Shown here: one piece after another, positions 1-6,874 of the stretch | Position numbering within the stretch: position 1 is the stretch's first letter | Layout: each line of letters opens with the position of its first letter | From: a virus | Length of the DNA: 25,512 bases | Virus record (IMG/VR): IMGVR_UViG_3300034082_000725 | Coordinates: 1-25,512 of that record | Reading direction: 5' to 3' (one strand) | Translations under genes and position numbers: made by a program | The notes under the pieces: model-generated | What the model was told of the DNA's origin: nothing | What the model saw: the letters and a program-made list of their open reading frames with translations, nothing else | The model's database searches: none

Positions 1-138
1 TGTCGTGCAGGTGCCTACTACTCCTACGGAGACCAAAAGTGGCAAGGTAAAGACGGAGTGCTTCAAGCAGTTCGTGAAGACCTTGACCTGCGAGACAAGA
101 TCACTAAAGAAGTGTTTGCAAAGTTTGGTCTTGAATGA
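1..138 (+). CDS. recA: RecA-type recombinase, C-terminal end (partial)
   Basis: Only the last 45 codons are in the window. Frame 1 reads through a segment containing GAYYSYGD, followed by a helical tail rich in D, K and E that ends at TGA 136-138. The small Gly/Ala-Tyr-Tyr-Ser-Tyr-Gly-Asp segment is typical of the end of the bacterial RecA core just before its C-terminal domain, so the upstream DNA should encode a RecA ATPase that forms filaments on single-stranded DNA. The tail after this motif is shorter and differs from cellular RecA, as expected for a phage copy. The next gene starts inside its stop codon (ATGA overlap), which places it in one operon with the nucleases that follow. Confidence 0.75.
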   Translation, partial: CRAGAYYSYGDQKWQGKDGVLQAVREDLDLRDKITKEVFAKFGLE

Positions 139-470
139 TCCTTGGTGGTGACGACCGCAAAGCCATTAATAAGACATCCAAGAAACAGGAACAGCGAAGC
201 GCTAAGTCCTATAAAGGAAGTCGTAATGCAGGATCAGGATCAGGTTGGTTGCGTAAGAATGATGTACGCACTGCCGATATCTTGATTGAGAACAAGTTCA
301 CCACCAACACCAAACAAATAACCATTAAACATAAAGACCTATCGGAGTTAGTTGAACGTGCCATCTTGGAAGATCGCCTTCCTGTATTGCAGTTTGACCT
401 TAACAACCGTAGGTACGTGATAATTACTGAAGATGATTTTCTAGAGATGAGCGGGATAAACGATGACTGA
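135..470 (+). CDS. Small PD-(D/E)XK-like protein, possible junction-resolving nuclease
   Basis: A 111-residue protein with a basic, Gly/Ser-rich N-terminus (about residues 14-40) and a core with D43, then E52-N-K54 on a predicted beta strand (ILIENK). That is the D...ExK spacing of the PD-(D/E)XK nuclease fold. A hydrophobic strand pair at about residues 83-97 would complete the small alpha/beta core. Phages often carry such short endonuclease-like proteins for resolving branched DNA. Its ATG overlaps the RecA stop and it overlaps the next nuclease gene by 8 nt, which supports a recombination role. The fold assignment rests on the motif and context only, so a structural or regulatory protein remains possible. 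Confidence 0.5.
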   Translation: MILGGDDRKAINKTSKKQEQRSAKSYKGSRNAGSGSGWLRKNDVRTADILIENKFTTNTKQITIKHKDLSELVERAILEDRLPVLQFDLNNRRYVIITEDDFLEMSGINDD

Positions 471-1491
471 AACACCATGGCACTTACAGGAATATAAAAA
501 GGCTCTTACCAGCAAAGGTAAGGTCATTCCTATTGTGCAGGCTCAGTTAATCAAAGAGCGCTTATCATCTACACGAGACACTGCTCACCTACACCCAAGC
601 GAGATTGCTAAGAAAGATTGGTGCCCTCGTTCGTCTTGGTACACCATCAAGGGTTATGAGAAAGAAGACGAGAAGTTTGCGTTTCAACGCTTGAACGTCT
701 TTGCAGAAGGTCACGCTATTCATGCCAAGTGGCAAGGGTGGCTTCGTGACGCAGGCGTTCTTCACGGTACGTGGCAGTGCAAGAACGATATTTGTAGTCA
801 CAAATGGGTAGATTTGAGTCCACAAAAGTGCCCATCATGCGGAACCCCTGGTCCTATCTATCGTGAAGTTCCCGTAACCAACGATCAGTTTCATATCCTT
901 GGGCATGCTGACGGCATTGTCAACAACGGGAAAGAAGAGCCATTTCTTATTGAAATCAAGAGCGTTGGCGCTGGCACTATCCGTTTTGAGAGTTATGACA
1001 TATTTAAAGAGTCTGAAGGTAAACCTGATGAGATGTGGAAACGCATCCGTCAACCGTTTCAGTCCCATGTTCGCCAAGCCATGCTGTACATGTACTGCAC
1101 AGGCATTCATACCATGGTGTTTATCTACGAATGGAAAGCCACCCAAGAAGTAAAAGAGTTCGTAGTCCAGTTCCAACAGGAATTAGTTGATCCGATTCTT
1201 AGCGCTTGCGAAACGGTAGTTCGGGCGCTAGATTCATCAGTCCCACCCATGCGTCCAGCGTGGGTAACGGACTCAGAACATAAGACATGCAAGCAATGCC
1301 CATTCAAAAACACATGCTGGAAGGAAAACGATGCGAACAATACTGCGACCAGAACCGATGACAATGACAAACCCTTCACAGGACAACTCCTCAGTGAGGG
1401 AGAAGTTCAATCAGAAGTTCACGATGCCCCCACGACCAGCGGGGGAGATGCCACAGGTACCCCAGTATCTGGACGAGTTATCAGACGCTGA
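463..1491 (+). CDS. Cas4/RecB-like exonuclease with Fe-S cluster and inserted zinc ribbon
   Basis: A 342-residue protein with the full Cas4/AddB-type layout. C54 lies in WCPRSSWY, followed by H84, then GHADG (D150), E164-x-K166 in IEIKS, and the Q205-A-M-L-Y209 motif. A second Cys group, C276, C279 and C285 (CKQCPFKNTC), would bind a 4Fe-4S cluster together with C54. Family members are 5'-3' single-strand exonucleases involved in end processing and recombination, in line with RecA upstream. An insert with C106, C111, C123 and C126 looks like a zinc ribbon and is not part of the minimal Cas4 core. The last 50 or so residues are polar and probably disordered, and the next gene may start within them. 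No CRISPR array or other cas gene is nearby. Confidence 0.8.
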   Translation: MTETPWHLQEYKKALTSKGKVIPIVQAQLIKERLSSTRDTAHLHPSEIAKKDWCPRSSWYTIKGYEKEDEKFAFQRLNVFAEGHAIHAKWQGWLRDAGVLHGTWQCKNDICSHKWVDLSPQKCPSCGTPGPIYREVPVTNDQFHILGHADGIVNNGKEEPFLIEIKSVGAGTIRFESYDIFKESEGKPDEMWKRIRQPFQSHVRQAMLYMYCTGIHTMVFIYEWKATQEVKEFVVQFQQELVDPILSACETVVRALDSSVPPMRPAWVTDSEHKTCKQCPFKNTCWKENDANNTATRTDDNDKPFTGQLLSEGEVQSEVHDAPTTSGGDATGTPVSGRVIRR

Positions 1492-1855
1492 ACTCATGGC
1501 TCTCTATGGAGAGTTCATGGCGTGGGTGTCATACGCCAAAGCAGAATTGGTAGAAGCAGAAATCAGCGAAGAGCGACAAGCAAACAATTGTCGGATCGTT
1601 GAAGCACGATGCTTAATCGGACAATGGAGTGACACCGCTAAAGGTGACACCGTGACATTGGCTAAAGCCCGCCGAGATGTTGACCCTGACGTTATTGAAC
1701 AGCAGGAAGAACACTTGAACTCTCGTGCATACCGCAAGATGGTGGACTCAGTGTTTGAACGCTGTGAGCGTGGTGCACAGGTATTGTCCCGAGAACTTAG
1801 TCGCCGTATCAGCATTGCTCCGCAGGAGCGTAGACAAGCACGATATAACCCATGA
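1331..1855 (+). CDS. Hypothetical helical, charged protein (start uncertain)
   Basis: Not recognised as a known family. The protein is highly charged, with long helical stretches from about residue 44 onward and many Glu, Arg and Ala, so a coiled coil or small DNA-associated protein is plausible. The listed start at 1331 has a good ribosome binding site (GGAAGG, 5-6 nt upstream) but gives a 161-nt overlap with the upstream nuclease gene. Later in-frame ATGs at 1358, 1364, 1424 and 1448 would remove most of the overlap. The part after 1491 is firmly open and ends at TGA, overlapping the next ATG at 1852. The N-terminal 30-40 residues are low complexity and should be treated as doubtful. Confidence 0.6.
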   Translation: MRTILRPEPMTMTNPSQDNSSVREKFNQKFTMPPRPAGEMPQVPQYLDELSDAELMALYGEFMAWVSYAKAELVEAEISEERQANNCRIVEARCLIGQWSDTAKGDTVTLAKARRDVDPDVIEQQEEHLNSRAYRKMVDSVFERCERGAQVLSRELSRRISIAPQERRQARYNP

Positions 1856-2637
1856 CCATTGTTCTGTTTAAAGATGTGCCCGTTGGTCCAATACCAACCA
1901 CACCAATCACACCAAACATTTCTGAGGATACTTGTCCTATTGCTCGTGACACATTGTTTCATTACGCAAAGAACCTTGGCGTACCAGTAGGTTACAAACA
2001 AGAACAAAACGGCAGACTGATTCAAAACGTTGTGCCCAACCCAAAGACTGAGTACTCACAGATATCTTCGTCATCTAAAACAACCTTGGCGCTCCATACT
2101 GAGACAGCCTTCCACCCGTACAAGCCTGACTACATTATGTTGCTGTGCTTACGTGGCGACCCACAAGCCTTTACAACTTATGCGCAGTTGCAAAACATCT
2201 TGCCTGAGTTAGATGACGTCTGTATTGCGCTGTTGTCAATGCCTCTATTTGAAACAACTGTTGATGACAGTTTTAGGACGAACGGAGAACCTGACACTGT
2301 TGTTACAACTTCTGTATTAGGAGTTAAGGATGGGCGTAGCACCATGTGCTACGACAAGTCCGTCATGCGTGGCACTACAGTGGCGGCTCAAGAGGCTCTA
2401 GAAGAGTTTGGTCGTGCAATAGAAAAGCACACTAACGAAATAGCATTAACTAGAGGTGATCTTTTGATTATTGATAACTCCAACACCGTCCATGGTCGTA
2501 AGCCATTCCAAGCCAGTTATGACGGGACCGACCGTTGGGTTCAACGTTTGCTTGTCCGCAGTTACACCAGCCCAGTATCGCCAGATTTAGAAATGTGCCC
2601 ACTAACTGGGTACCCTGTCATCACAAAGTATAAGTAA
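1852..2637 (+). CDS. Fe(II)/2-oxoglutarate oxygenase, clavaminate synthase/asparagine oxygenase-like
   Basis: A 261-residue protein with the TauD/clavaminate-synthase-like iron site: H82-x-E84 in LHTETAFHPYKPDY, and the distal H214 in NTVHGR. An Arg in the following DRWVQR segment (R228 or R232) is placed to bind 2-oxoglutarate. The surrounding text, HTE-AFHP-PDY-LLCLRGD and later HGR-F-DG-DRW-QR, is closest in style to L-asparagine and L-arginine beta-hydroxylases (AsnO/VioC type). These hydroxylate a free amino acid or peptide residue with O2 and 2-oxoglutarate. The start overlaps the previous stop (ATGA). It lies between nuclease genes, which is unusual for an amino-acid oxygenase. The substrate cannot be read from sequence; a modified base, peptide or free amino acid are all open. 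Confidence 0.75.
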   Translation: MTIVLFKDVPVGPIPTTPITPNISEDTCPIARDTLFHYAKNLGVPVGYKQEQNGRLIQNVVPNPKTEYSQISSSSKTTLALHTETAFHPYKPDYIMLLCLRGDPQAFTTYAQLQNILPELDDVCIALLSMPLFETTVDDSFRTNGEPDTVVTTSVLGVKDGRSTMCYDKSVMRGTTVAAQEALEEFGRAIEKHTNEIALTRGDLLIIDNSNTVHGRKPFQASYDGTDRWVQRLLVRSYTSPVSPDLEMCPLTGYPVITKYK

Positions 2638-2649
2638 AGGAGTTAAGTA

Positions 2650-3015
2650 ATGGGTAACAAACACAAAGCCAAAGGAACAGCCTTTGAGACCTTGGTCAAG
2701 GACTACTTGATTGGTGCTGGGTTTCGTAACGCCCGCAGAACAGCCCTTGCTGGAGCCATGGACACAGGTGACATCAATGGCATTGTGCGCCGTGTGACCG
2801 AACGAGAGGTTGCGATCCAGTGCAAGAACGACAAGTCATTCAATATCAGTGGGTGGCTCAATGACACTGTAGAGCAGGCGGATCGTCTAGGTGATGGCGT
2901 TCCTGCGTTGGTAGTGAAGAGGAAAGGTAAAGGGGAAAAAGCGTTGGGTGAGTCGTACGCTGTGATGAGGCTAGATGACCTGATAGAACTCTTGAAAGAG
3001 GCAGAGTACTTCTAA
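2650..3015 (+). CDS. Holliday-junction-resolvase-like / restriction-endonuclease-fold nuclease
   Basis: A 121-residue protein that begins with a basic KxxKGTAFE segment (E13), followed by GAMDTGDINGI (D38, D41) and then a strand with Q57-C-K59-N (IQCKN). This E...GD...(E/Q)xK pattern is the PD-(D/E)XK core seen in archaeal Hjc-like resolvases and related phage proteins, with Gln in place of the usual Glu of ExK. It probably cleaves branched or flap DNA next to RecA and the Cas4-like nuclease. It has a strong Shine-Dalgarno (AAAGGAG) 8 nt before ATG and a 12-nt gap from the oxygenase gene. A hairpin lies directly downstream of its stop. Confidence 0.65.
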   Translation: MGNKHKAKGTAFETLVKDYLIGAGFRNARRTALAGAMDTGDINGIVRRVTEREVAIQCKNDKSFNISGWLNDTVEQADRLGDGVPALVVKRKGKGEKALGESYAVMRLDDLIELLKEAEYF

Positions 3016-3022
3016 ACTTTGG

Positions 3023-3054
3023 GAACAATTTAATTCATTGTTCTACTAGGAGTA
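3023..3054 (+). promoter_or_regulatory. Tandem hairpins before the SpoVS-like gene, second one holding the SD
   Basis: GAACAAT (3023-3029) and ATTGTTC (3037-3043) form a perfect 7-bp stem with a 7-nt loop. It is immediately followed by TACT-AGG-AGTA (3044-3054), a small 4-bp stem whose loop and 3' arm hold the AGGAG ribosome binding site of the gene at 3060. There is no U-run, so a terminator is unlikely. An intercistronic RNA structure that stabilises mRNA or tunes initiation fits better. Confidence 0.45.
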
Positions 3055-3059
3055 CAAAC

Positions 3060-3350
3060 ATGTCACAAGAACTTAATTCCCCAATTGAAGACGTCCTTAA
3101 AGTCTCGGGTTCCAGCAACCCACAGAGCGTTGGATCCATTCTTGCCCGTGCAGTGAACGCAGGGCAAGCGCCAAAGATGCGAGCGATTGGTGCAAGCGCA
3201 GTCAACCAAGCAGCAAAAGCCGCTGCGATTGCTAGAGGCTTTGTTGCCCCACGTGGTGTGGATCTTACTTACATTATTGGGTTTGATGATATTATTGGTG
3301 ATAACGGAGAATCCATTTCGGCTATCTCCTTCAAACCAATTGTGAGGTAG
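3060..3350 (+). CDS. spoVS: SpoVS family protein (Alba-like)
   Basis: A 96-residue protein that matches the SpoVS family closely along its length. It has LKVSGSSNPQSVG near residue 13, a central AIGASAVNQAAKAAAIARGF block, FVAPRGVDL, and an acidic turn before the terminal ISFKPIV strand. SpoVS of Bacillus affects sporulation and septation; the fold resembles Alba nucleic-acid-binding proteins, so a nucleic-acid-binding role is plausible. The family is usually 86-90 residues, and this copy has about 10 extra residues at the N-terminus. It follows the recombination genes after a 44-nt gap with hairpins, and precedes the small polar-protein cassette. The identification is strong; the role in a phage is unknown. 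Confidence 0.9.
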   Translation: MSQELNSPIEDVLKVSGSSNPQSVGSILARAVNAGQAPKMRAIGASAVNQAAKAAAIARGFVAPRGVDLTYIIGFDDIIGDNGESISAISFKPIVR

Positions 3351-3352
3351 TC

Positions 3353-3574
3353 GTGGAAAATGTTAGCCCAAAATTGCGAGGCACTCTTCCAGCCGCCGCT
3401 CGTTCCAAAATGGTGCATCATCGTGGGTACAGCGGAGGTCGTGGCGATGATCCACACGGTGTAACCACCCCAGTAGCAACTGAGCCAGATGATGAAGAGC
3501 AGTGGCTTTCTCGTTACGAAAAACATCCTGACTATGATCCAAACAAATCCTTCTTTACGAAAGTTGAAGACTAA
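3353..3574 (+). CDS. Hypothetical small polar protein (GTG start)
   Basis: A 73-residue protein with no recognised domain. It is rich in Arg, Gly, His, Pro and Asp, lacks a hydrophobic core or membrane segment, and is probably largely disordered. A GTG start at 3353 is chosen because it lies 2 nt after the SpoVS stop, with GAGG a few bases upstream, and no ATG in frame gives a comparable product. It is the first gene of the cassette of short polar proteins running to 7606, separated from the next by 2 nt. Confidence 0.6.
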   Translation: MENVSPKLRGTLPAAARSKMVHHRGYSGGRGDDPHGVTTPVATEPDDEEQWLSRYEKHPDYDPNKSFFTKVED

Positions 3575-3576
3575 CT

Positions 3577-3882
3577 ATGGGCATTTTTAACAAGATTCGT
3601 GGTGGTTCATACTCTGAGTACCCACCAAAGAAGAAACAGTTCAGCCAACCAGGTCAAGCGTACGTTCCAGGTGCACAAAACGTATTCTCATCTGGTGGTT
3701 ACAAACCATCTAGAGGGATCCTTGGCGATAAGCCTATGGCTCCTCAAAACAGGGCTTACGAACAAGGCGCAGATGGAGACACAAAGAAAGACGTGTGGGG
3801 TAAAGCAATTCCCGCCAAGTCTGCACAACCTCAAGCAACCGCTAAAGAAGATGATAGTTGGTTGAAAGAAGCAGGTTACTAA
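3577..3882 (+). CDS. Hypothetical Gly/Pro/Gln-rich protein
   Basis: A 101-residue protein beginning MGIFNKIRGG, followed by a Tyr/Pro/Lys/Gln-rich stretch with repeated short PG, GG and QP turns. It ends in an acidic WLKEAGY tail. The composition indicates an intrinsically disordered protein; no domain is recognised. The compact spacing to both neighbours (2 nt and 5 nt) indicates co-translation with the rest of the cassette. Confidence 0.65.
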   Translation: MGIFNKIRGGSYSEYPPKKKQFSQPGQAYVPGAQNVFSSGGYKPSRGILGDKPMAPQNRAYEQGADGDTKKDVWGKAIPAKSAQPQATAKEDDSWLKEAGY

Positions 3883-3887
3883 CAGCC

Positions 3888-4139
3888 ATGAGCATCCACA
3901 GCCGTATTTCAAACAATGAGCCACATCGTGGTATGCGTAGCGCTCCACCTGAGCCACCATCGTGGGTAAAGACTCGTCCAACTGGCTCTCCTAAACAACT
4001 TGATGCCCAAGGAAAACTGGGATCAGGTGGTAAGCCAGCAATGACAACTGCACAAGTTGATGCACGCTTGTCACAGATGGATAAAGACTGGGGCATGAAG
4101 AACGGTTACGCCAAACCATACGATGTATCTGGTCGTTAA
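3888..4139 (+). CDS. Hypothetical small basic protein
   Basis: An 83-residue protein. The frame is open upstream to 3858, but the ATG at 3888 is preferred because the upstream part overlaps the previous gene and the usual cassette spacing is then kept. The protein is polar, with many Pro, Ser, Lys and Gly, a short helical segment near MTTAQVDARLSQMDKDWG, and no recognised family. Its stop overlaps the next start (TAATG at 4137-4141). Confidence 0.65.
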   Translation: MSIHSRISNNEPHRGMRSAPPEPPSWVKTRPTGSPKQLDAQGKLGSGGKPAMTTAQVDARLSQMDKDWGMKNGYAKPYDVSGR

Positions 4140-4765
4140 TGGCTCGTAAAGACCACTTCGCATCTGGCGCTGGTTCAGAGTCTTCATTTAAGATTTGGGA
4201 TCTACCAAACACTGGTAAGTCTTCAGAAGAACCTACTGAAACTGTTGTACCTATGATCCATACCCCTGCCCGTGAAGCAGGGACATTGGGTCCAGACGAT
4301 GCTGGGTATCCAGTTAAGTGGACTAACCGTATTAAAATTGAGCGCAACATTTCAACCAAGACAAGCCACATTGGTGATGTAGGAAACGTTCGCATTGCTT
4401 TGCGTGACCCAAATACCCAGACAGTTGAAAGACTTGAGTCAACAGGTAAAACAGCGTCACCTGAGCAACTAGAAAAGAACCATCCACGCTTACTGGGTAA
4501 GACGGTAGGCGCTCCTGCTACTCATGATGAGTATATGGCTGGCAGAGACAAGTATGTTGAAGAGCGCAATGCAACTGTTAAAGCAATGGCTACAGAAAAA
4601 CTAAATGCAACCCGTAAAGCAAAGCGTGAACGGCGCATGGCATTGTTGCCTAACGACAAACCTAGCAAGCGCACTAAGCGCATTGATGCACCTTCAGTTG
4701 CCAACAAGACTTACCCGAAGGCAACAATTCCTAACCCTAAAGCCAAAAAACCTAACGAGATGTGA
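4139..4765 (+). CDS. Hypothetical basic protein with Lys/Arg-rich C-terminal half
   Basis: A 208-residue protein. The N-terminal half is Gly/Ser/Thr/Pro-rich. The C-terminal half (from about residue 135) is strongly basic, with a predicted Lys/Arg-rich helix (KLNATRKAKRERRMALL) and a Lys/Pro tail. No domain is recognised. The basic helix suggests binding to nucleic acid or to an acidic partner, which is inference only. Its start is coupled to the upstream stop, and a 55-codon gene follows 2 nt downstream. Confidence 0.7.
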   Translation: MARKDHFASGAGSESSFKIWDLPNTGKSSEEPTETVVPMIHTPAREAGTLGPDDAGYPVKWTNRIKIERNISTKTSHIGDVGNVRIALRDPNTQTVERLESTGKTASPEQLEKNHPRLLGKTVGAPATHDEYMAGRDKYVEERNATVKAMATEKLNATRKAKRERRMALLPNDKPSKRTKRIDAPSVANKTYPKATIPNPKAKKPNEM

Positions 4766-4767
4766 TT

Positions 4768-4935
4768 ATGGCTTCCAAAAAGAAGCCTCGCAAACCTACT
4801 ATTGGTAGGACTCCTGCATCTATGACTGGTGAGCGTGGCGGTGCCCGCTATGCAATACGCCCAATCTCACCTCTAGGTGGAGGTATAATGGGTGGTCTGC
4901 TCAGTCCGAGCGGACAAGGTCAAACGGGCATATGA
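4768..4935 (+). CDS. Hypothetical 55-residue basic Gly-rich protein
   Basis: A 55-codon frame starting MASKKKPRKP and continuing with Gly/Arg/Ser-rich sequence and a GGGIMGGLL patch. It fills exactly the gap between the stop at 4765 and the ATG at 4932, and its TGA (4933-4935) overlaps the next ATG (ATGA), the same coupling as elsewhere in the cassette. This exact fit is the main reason to call it real. No family is recognised. It could be an assembly or nucleic-acid-associated peptide, but nothing in the sequence decides this. Confidence 0.65.
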   Translation: MASKKKPRKPTIGRTPASMTGERGGARYAIRPISPLGGGIMGGLLSPSGQGQTGI

Positions 4936-5423
4936 GCAAAAACACTTTTACATCATGGATGACTCCAGCGGCGCAAAACGGTGTAGGCACGCAGTCCGAC
5001 TTTGGTCCTAGCCCAGTATTCCGCAACGCCAAAGACTTAGCGCTATCTGGTTACCAGACAGGCGCTGACACCCAGTATCCAGACGGATACCTTGGAACTA
5101 TGTCGGCTAACCGCCGTCAAGACAAGATCCTCGGCTCACTCAGCCGAATGAATGCTCGCCAGTACTCACGTGGTGTGCATAAAGGTGAACGGATTAATGC
5201 GGGCGATTACATTTGGCCCGATGAGTTCAACCTTTATACTGCTCTTCAGTATCAAGCACAAGGTTTGAAGTTTGCGCCAACTGGTGCAGAGCCTGTGCGT
5301 CTTACTAATGATGGCAAGGTCGGTCCTCGTGGTATTTCACGAGACCAAAAGCGTGACGAGGCTACAGAAATCAGCCTTCAACGCCGTTCTCAACTCAAAT
5401 CCCTAGCACCGAACTGGAAATAA
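4932..5423 (+). CDS. Hypothetical 163-residue protein
   Basis: Not recognised. The N-terminus is Gly/Asn/Thr-rich (SKNTFTSWMTPAAQNGVG). The middle is more ordered, with YPDGYLGTMSANRRQDKIL and DYIWPDEFNLYTALQYQAQG, followed by a charged C-terminus. This is one of the two most fold-like products of the cassette (with the protein at 5840), because aromatic and aliphatic residues alternate over residues 45-105. It is coupled by ATGA to the 55-codon gene before it and separated by 2 nt from the next. Confidence 0.7.
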   Translation: MSKNTFTSWMTPAAQNGVGTQSDFGPSPVFRNAKDLALSGYQTGADTQYPDGYLGTMSANRRQDKILGSLSRMNARQYSRGVHKGERINAGDYIWPDEFNLYTALQYQAQGLKFAPTGAEPVRLTNDGKVGPRGISRDQKRDEATEISLQRRSQLKSLAPNWK

Positions 5424-5425
5424 CC

Positions 5426-5836
5426 ATGGCAAAAGGTAATGACGAATCACGCAACGGTGCACGCATTGTTGACATGAACGCATACAAGATGCGCAACCAT
5501 CCTGCGTCTGGTGGTCTGCAAAAAGGCGCTAGTCGCCTTAAGAACGCCCTTATGGGTAGTCCAGGAAATCCAGATTTGGATGACCCCAACACCCCTGAGT
5601 ACACGGGTCAAGAAGCACGTATCTCTGACTTGTCCCCACGCAACATTTACAAAGCCATGGCAGGCGAAGGTGGGAAAAAACCACCAAAGAAGCCTAAGAC
5701 TAAAACTGGTGATGCTGGTAAAGACAAGCCTAAGAAGAGTGGTAATGACGATGCAAACCCATACGGTATGCCACGTCCTAAGTTACCTGAGCGTGAAAGC
5801 CGTGAAGATAAGTACAAAAACGGTTGGTACAACTAA
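5426..5836 (+). CDS. Hypothetical Lys/Pro/Gly-rich disordered protein
   Basis: A 136-residue protein with a short ordered N-terminal part (INMN-like helix around residues 12-35) and a long Lys/Pro/Gly/Asp stretch at about residues 78-115 (GKKPPKKPKTKTGDAGKDKP). It ends in an acidic/basic tail NGWYN. No domain is recognised. The Lys/Pro linker is typical of disordered tethers or DNA-coating tails. It sits 2 nt after its upstream neighbour and 3 nt before the next gene. Confidence 0.65.
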   Translation: MAKGNDESRNGARIVDMNAYKMRNHPASGGLQKGASRLKNALMGSPGNPDLDDPNTPEYTGQEARISDLSPRNIYKAMAGEGGKKPPKKPKTKTGDAGKDKPKKSGNDDANPYGMPRPKLPERESREDKYKNGWYN

Positions 5837-5839
5837 CTA

Positions 5840-6157
5840 ATGGCTCAACAAGTCCCACCTTCACGCCCGTGGCAGTCTCACACCGAGATGCTCGTTGACA
5901 TGGCATTGCAGAACGCCATATCTGATCCAGACACCATTCGCAAGATTCGCCCTGTGTACCCACAGCAAGTGTTCCCGCAGAACCGTGGTTTTGAAAAACA
6001 AACAATGGGCATCATGGATGTACTGAACATTGACCGTTATGCGGCTTCAAACCGTTCATGGGTTTCTGGCGCTCCTGTAATGTTCCGTGATGGTACATTC
6101 ATGGAAGACAACTTCTCAGGTTCTAGTCGCTATTCAATGCAAAGTTTGGGGATGTAA
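5840..6157 (+). CDS. Hypothetical 105-residue protein
   Basis: Not recognised. The predicted N-terminal helix (HTEMLVDMALQNAISD, residues 15-30) is followed by a Pro/Gln/Phe-rich segment and a Ser/Phe-rich C-terminus. The helix plus aromatic tail makes it one of the more ordered cassette members, possibly a small virion or assembly protein; this is inference from composition only. It is part of the same tightly spaced operon, with a 3-nt gap upstream and 2 nt downstream. Confidence 0.65.
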   Translation: MAQQVPPSRPWQSHTEMLVDMALQNAISDPDTIRKIRPVYPQQVFPQNRGFEKQTMGIMDVLNIDRYAASNRSWVSGAPVMFRDGTFMEDNFSGSSRYSMQSLGM

Positions 6158-6159
6158 CT

Positions 6160-6855
6160 ATGGCTGACAATGACAGTGACTACATTGGTAACTTAAGCAC
6201 CTCTCGCTGGCAGTCAATGAATGCGAGTTACCTAAACCGCACACCATCATGGATGCAGGGCGAATTTAAGCAGGGTAATCGTATTTCGCAAAACAAGTAT
6301 CAAGCACCAAATGCTGGCGTACAACAGGCGTGGCGTGGTGGAGAAATCCGTGACACCCGCACCAAACCAGGCGCTACTGCCGATGCTGTTAATGCAATTG
6401 GACAAGGGTTTGTTAACCGAAACCTGAACCGTCAAGCACAAGCACAGAAGGCTCAACAGAGTCAGCAGGCTGGTCAGAACTTTTATAATCAGTATGTAGG
6501 ACTTGCTAACCGAGCACAATACCAAGCCGCTTTTCAAAAGTCCCCTGCACCAGCATTGCCTAGTAAAGCAATGCCACCACCAGCGCCAGGAGTACAGCCA
6601 TTTGGAACGCCTTCTCAAAACCAAGCGTTCCCAGCACCAGGAACTCCTCCCCCTGCTCGCCCACCATTGACTCCACTGCAACAAAGTGCTGTTGCTGGAG
6701 TGGCTCAGATGAAAGCAGCACGTCAGCCAACACCTACAGCAACGTCTAAGACCCCAGCAAAGACCCGTTCACAACGTAGGACAATGGGCACAGAGGCTAT
6801 TAACAGGATTCGTCAATCACTAAACGAACAAAACACTCCAGATTTTCTTAAATAA
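6160..6855 (+). CDS. Hypothetical Gln/Pro/Ala-rich protein
   Basis: The largest cassette product, 231 residues. Residues 1-75 are Asn/Gln/Ser/Arg-rich. Residues 78-125 are a Gln/Ala/Asn helix-like stretch with QAQAQKAQQSQQAGQ. Residues 127-175 are a Pro/Ala run (APALPSKAMPPPAPG and similar). The C-terminus is a basic helix with TRSQRR followed by IRQSLNEQ. The low complexity is so strong that disorder or multivalent self-association is the natural reading. No enzymatic motif is present. The next gene follows after 19 nt that contain an AGGA ribosome binding site. Confidence 0.7.
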   Translation: MADNDSDYIGNLSTSRWQSMNASYLNRTPSWMQGEFKQGNRISQNKYQAPNAGVQQAWRGGEIRDTRTKPGATADAVNAIGQGFVNRNLNRQAQAQKAQQSQQAGQNFYNQYVGLANRAQYQAAFQKSPAPALPSKAMPPPAPGVQPFGTPSQNQAFPAPGTPPPARPPLTPLQQSAVAGVAQMKAARQPTPTATSKTPAKTRSQRRTMGTEAINRIRQSLNEQNTPDFLK

Positions 6856-6874
6856 AAATGATAGGATTAATACT

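Noticed and set aside
463-1491. Cas4-like gene as part of a CRISPR-Cas locus
   Set aside because: No array or other cas genes are present; neighbours are phage recombination genes.
1504-2025. Long minus-strand open frame
   Set aside because: Opposite to well-supported plus-strand genes, with Cys/Arg/Ser-rich shadow composition and no start context.
6247-6684. Minus-strand open frame of 145 codons
   Set aside because: Antisense shadow of the Gln/Pro-rich gene; Trp/Ser/Arg-rich composition arises from reversing CAG/CCA codons.
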